Below are positions 61,127 through 64,000 of a DNA stretch of 64,000 nt, one piece after another. A program made the position numbers and the translations under genes. The notes beneath the pieces were generated by a model. That model worked only from the letters and a program-made list of their open reading frames with translations, was not told where the DNA came from and ran no database searches. Every line of letters begins with the position of its first letter. The stretch's first letter is position 1. The stretch lies in contig CAAEXF010000058.1 in NCBI GenBank assembly GCA_900759715.1, positions 62,001-126,000 on the forward strand, written 5' to 3'. This DNA comes from Clostridium_AM sp900759715 (GTDB lineage Bacteria > Bacillota > Clostridia > Clostridiales > Clostridiaceae).

Positions 61127-61821
61127 TACTTAAATACCTCCCTATATAACTGGTCTATAGACATCCCCTTTTCATTCCTAAGCTCTTCAGCGTTACCGCT
61201 TAATACAATTTTCCCCTCTGAAATGAATGCAACATCATCAAATAACCTTTCAATATCATTAACCAAATGAGTAGTTATAATTATTGAACTATCTTCACTA
61301 TAATTATCTAGTATAGCGTCAAGTATTTTTTCTCTTGTTGTAGGATCCACTCCTCCTAAAGGTTCGTCTAATATATAAAGCTTTGCTTTTCTTGAAAGTA
61401 CTAAAGTCAAATATAACTTTTCACTCATTCCTTTTGACAATGTTGGAATTTTGCTGTTGATATCCAGATTCATAAATTCTAACAACTCTTTTGCTTTTTT
61501 TTCATCAAAATCCTCGTAGAAGTCTTTAAAGAATTGTATAGCATCTTTTATTTTCATCCATTTAAATAAATAATCTTTATCTGGTAAATATGACACCATT
61601 GATTTTGTATACACACCAGGTTTATGATCATCTATCAGTAGTTCACCACCGGTAGATCTCAAAAGTCCTGCAGCAATTTTTAAAAATGTTGTTTTACCGC
61701 TTCCATTAGGTCCCAAAAGTCCAACGATCTTACCTTTTTTAACCTCTAAATCTAATCCATCTAGAGCTTTTTTATTAAAGTAACCTTTTTCAAGCTTTAC
61801 AGCCTTTAATATAGTATCCAT
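61126..61821 (-). CDS. ABC exporter ATPase (YtrB-like)
   Basis: 231 residues. Walker A GPNGSGKTTFLK, signature LSKGMSEKLYLTL with the last bases of LSGGQ altered, Walker B YILDEPLGGVDP, and IITTHLVNDIE for the switch His. Altered signature is common in YtrB-like ATPases. It follows the GntR gene immediately and overlaps the permease, so the three are co-translated. Confidence 0.93.
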   Translation of the reverse strand: MDTILKAVKLEKGYFNKKALDGLDLEVKKGKIVGLLGPNGSGKTTFLKIAAGLLRSTGGELLIDDHKPGVYTKSMVSYLPDKDYLFKWMKIKDAIQFFKDFYEDFDEKKAKELLEFMNLDINSKIPTLSKGMSEKLYLTLVLSRKAKLYILDEPLGGVDPTTREKILDAILDNYSEDSSIIITTHLVNDIERLFDDVAFISEGKIVLSGNAEELRNEKGMSIDQLYREVFK

Positions 61822-62190
61822 CTACATATCCTCCTTAACTTTCTCCTCAACTATCTTTAGAATTTCCTCTGAGCTAAATCCGATATTTTTCATCCCCATT
61901 AGAAAATTATCTATAATCTCTTTAGACATTTCTTTTTTTAATTCTTTAATCATACCTTCATCCTCCATAACAAAAGTCCCCATCCCTCTTTGTGTATAAG
62001 TTATCCCTTCTCTTTCAAGCTCTTGGTAAGCCCTTTGAAGAGTATTTGGATTTACCTTCAGCTCTGCAGCCATATCCCTTACAGAAGATAGTTTATCTCC
62101 TGGCTTCAGTCTTTTTGTAACTATGTCCCTTTTAATCAAATTCATTATCTGTACATATATAGGAACCTTTTGATCAAAGTTTAGACTCAT
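61822..62190 (-). CDS. GntR-family repressor, YtrA subfamily
   Basis: 122 residues from ATG 62190, set by GGAGGTG. Winged helix: VPIYVQIMNLIKRDIV, LKPGDKLSSVRDMAAELKVNPNTLQRAYQELEREGI, GMGTFVMED. A short C-terminal helix pair replaces the usual large ligand domain, which defines YtrA-type regulators of ABC operons induced by cell-wall antibiotics. The 44-bp palindrome over its own promoter is the probable operator, so it likely represses the whole operon. Confidence 0.93.
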   Translation of the reverse strand: MSLNFDQKVPIYVQIMNLIKRDIVTKRLKPGDKLSSVRDMAAELKVNPNTLQRAYQELEREGITYTQRGMGTFVMEDEGMIKELKKEMSKEIIDNFLMGMKNIGFSSEEILKIVEEKVKEDM

Positions 62191-62213
62191 ATTCACACCT
62201 CCGTTTAATCGTT

Positions 62214-62266
62214 ATATTGTTTTAGTGTTCTATATAAATAGTACACTAAAACAATATATCTGTCAA
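62214..62266 (-). promoter_or_regulatory. Promoter with a 44-bp palindromic operator
   Basis: ATATTGTTTTAGTGT (62214-62228) and ACACTAAAACAATAT (62243-62257) are perfect arms; the centre also has CTAT-ataa-ATAG. On the minus strand TTGACA (62266-62261), a 17-bp spacer and TACTAT (62243-62238) form a sigma-A promoter inside it. A bound repressor would cover the -10 box. Confidence 0.85.
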
Positions 62267-62302
62267 TACACTTTTACATCATTTCCAAATTATTCATAAA
62301 AT

Positions 62303-62336
62303 AAAAAGGTTTTAGGAATTTACCTAAAACCTTTTT
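62303..62336 (-). terminator. Terminator after the chemoreceptor gene
   Basis: AAAAAGGTTTTAGG and CCTAAAACCTTTTT form a perfect 14-bp stem just beyond the stop. Confidence 0.92.
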
Positions 62337-62342
62337 ACTAAT

Positions 62343-64000
62343 TTAAATTTTAAATTTTTTAACTAATACATTTAAATCACTAGAAAAACCTTCGAGAATA
62401 TCAGATGCTGCAACTACCTCTTCAAGTCCTGCTGATTGCTCTTCTGTAGATGCACTAACCTCTTCCGTAGTAGCGGCTATTTCTTGAGATACAGATGAAA
62501 CTTCCTGTATTTTTGATATAACTAATTCTTTATGATTATTTATTTCGTTTAATGATTTATCTACAACTTTAATGCTATCCTCTAGTTCTATAATAGATTC
62601 TGCTATATGCTCAAAGGCCTTTTCAGTAACAGTGACACTTTCTCCAGTTGCTTTATCTAAAGACATTGAATATTCAACCTTTAATAAGAGATCTGAGATA
62701 CTTGCTTTTATTTCATTTGTTACTTTATTTATCTGAAGTGCAGACTCAGCTGATTGTTCTGCTAGTTTTCTAACTTCACCAGCTACTACAGCAAATCCTT
62801 TCCCGAGCTCTCCAGCTCTTGCAGCCTCTATACTTGCATTTAATGCTAAAAGGTTAGTTTGCTCTGTTATAGAAGTGATTGTTTCAGTGATAGTACTTAT
62901 CTCATTAGATTTTTCAGCTAAATCTTTAATTTTTCCTGAAACTTCTCTACTGGACTTTGAAGTTAAAACAAATTTATCACTTAGGTCTTTAATTATTTTT
63001 GTTCCATTTTCGGTAGAATTTTTAACTCCATTTGATATTTCCACCATATTTTGTGCCCTAATAATTGATTCCTCTACTTCACTTTCAAGCTGAATAATCA
63101 AATTCTGACTTTCTTCCATAGCTTCTGCTTGTTTACCAGCACCACTAGCTATTTCTTGAACTACTTTAGATATTTCTTCTCCGGCAGTGTTGGACTGCTC
63201 AGCTATGGTTTTCAGTGTGCCTGAAGAGGATCTTATATCATCAGATACTTGATGTATGTTGCTTAATATTGCCACCATTTCATCTTTTACAGTATTTATT
63301 CCTTTAGTAATTCTATCTATTTCATGAATAGCTATATTATTATCTATATTCTCTGTAAAATCTCCATCTTTCATCTTTTCTAGGGTCTTCTCTAAACTAA
63401 CCACAGGCTTCGTTATCAATCCAGCTATTAGATTACCTATAAATAATGCAGCTATTAGAGATGCTAAAGAAATTAATAATATCATATTTCTTGCACCGTT
63501 AACTCTACTTGTAAGTTCCGATTTTGGTATAAATGCAGCAGCTATCCATCCAGTTGAACTATCTTTAGTTGTAGATATCAGATAACTTGTCCCATTTATA
63601 GTATCTTCATACATCTCCTCTTTATTTGATATAACCTTTGGTATCCAATTTAATTCCTTAGAAGTCTTGTTTAAAATATCTTTATCTTTGCTTCCTATAA
63701 CTGTTCCATTCTTATCAAATAAAACAATATAACCTTTTTCTCCTACTTTCTTTTCCTGTACCATTTTGGAAATATCATCGAGCTTTATGTCTATTGCAGA
63801 TACTCCTACCATTTCCCCACTTGAAGAATCTTTTACGGTCTTAGCAAAGGTTACCATAAAGTTACCCTTCTTTAAGCTATCTTCATAGGGATCTGTAAGT
63901 ATAACCTGTCCTTGTTTATTAACAGCATCCTTATACCATGGTCTCTGTCTCGGATCGAACCCATCAGGAAGATCCTGTTTTGGCATTACCGTGAAAACTC
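62343..64000 (-). CDS. Methyl-accepting chemotaxis protein, N-terminus outside window
   Basis: The frame is open through the right edge, so the start is not in this window; ATG 63986 is internal. Visible parts: the end of a dCache ligand domain (DGFDPRQRPWYKDA, GVSAIDIKLDDI), a membrane segment ILLISLASLIAALFIGNLIAGLI, a HAMP linker, and the signalling domain with the conserved hairpin NLLALNASIEAARAGELGKG followed by FAVVAGEVRKLAEQ. It senses an extracellular small molecule and controls CheA. No chemotaxis kinase genes lie in the window. No CheR/CheB pentapeptide tail is seen. Confidence 0.95.
   Translation of the reverse strand, partial: VFTVMPKQDLPDGFDPRQRPWYKDAVNKQGQVILTDPYEDSLKKGNFMVTFAKTVKDSSSGEMVGVSAIDIKLDDISKMVQEKKVGEKGYIVLFDKNGTVIGSKDKDILNKTSKELNWIPKVISNKEEMYEDTINGTSYLISTTKDSSTGWIAAAFIPKSELTSRVNGARNMILLISLASLIAALFIGNLIAGLITKPVVSLEKTLEKMKDGDFTENIDNNIAIHEIDRITKGINTVKDEMVAILSNIHQVSDDIRSSSGTLKTIAEQSNTAGEEISKVVQEIASGAGKQAEAMEESQNLIIQLESEVEESIIRAQNMVEISNGVKNSTENGTKIIKDLSDKFVLTSKSSREVSGKIKDLAEKSNEISTITETITSITEQTNLLALNASIEAARAGELGKGFAVVAGEVRKLAEQSAESALQINKVTNEIKASISDLLLKVEYSMSLDKATGESVTVTEKAFEHIAESIIELEDSIKVVDKSLNEINNHKELVISKIQEVSSVSQEIAATTEEVSASTEEQSAGLEEVVAASDILEGFSSDLNVLVKKFKI

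Overview
The window is AT-rich DNA from a spore-forming anaerobic Firmicute, most likely Clostridium sensu stricto. Supporting signs are CotF-type spore coat genes, a Spo0E-like phosphatase, HPr kinase, a flavodiiron protein, G-rich ribosome binding sites, many strong intrinsic terminators, and two selenoprotein genes read through in-frame TGA codons. I see no rRNA, tRNA, CRISPR array, prophage or insertion sequence. The species cannot be named from this sequence alone.

Layout. 1-1.6 kb: the start of a signal peptidase gene and two Asn/Gln-rich coat genes. 1.7-9.9 kb: an unusual cluster with a 1620-residue multidomain protein (HD, helical repeat region, NadD-like nucleotidyltransferase, GNAT-like and PRTase-like regions), a lactate/malate-dehydrogenase-like protein, an FMN-reductase-like protein and a PHP phosphoesterase. 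9.9-12.5 kb: 5-formyl-THF cyclo-ligase, hprK, DUF896 and PAP2 phosphatase. 12.6-17.3 kb: a zinc-ribbon gene behind an orphan T-box 3' domain, then TVP38, Fe-S protein, kinase-like and two glycosyl/nucleotidyltransferase genes. 17.5-22.7 kb: glpX, a DnaA-box-like array in front of a Spo0E-like gene, an acidic protein, arginase and a flavodiiron protein. 22.9-31.2 kb: a galactose-type ABC transporter (mglBAC) with its own sugar-binding sensor, LytS-type kinase and YesN-type regulator.

31.3-45.3 kb: HelD, a CC/Se-motif selenoprotein, peptide deformylase, a second TVP38 protein with a YdjY-like lipoprotein, a DUF4080 radical SAM protein, a phospholipase C-like protein, a beta-propeller protein, a Sec-containing peroxiredoxin, NagZ and DUF2238. 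45.6-52.5 kb: mostly single genes (DUF3298, DTW, DUF421, a DUF6262-like protein, AEC transporter, a corrinoid reactivation-like protein, CheY, UPF0316). 52.8-59.8 kb: an SsuABC-type transporter, TerC, PadR, DegV and a guanine riboswitch controlling an NCS2 purine permease. 60-64 kb: a YtrA-type GntR/ABC operon with a large palindromic operator over its promoter, then a truncated chemotaxis receptor.

The best candidates for something undescribed are the 1.7-9.0 kb nucleotide-chemistry cluster, the two selenoproteins (normally split or truncated by gene callers), the orphan T-box 3' domain, and the DnaA-box-like array beside a sporulation phosphatase. All functional statements come from reading motifs and context; no database search was possible.
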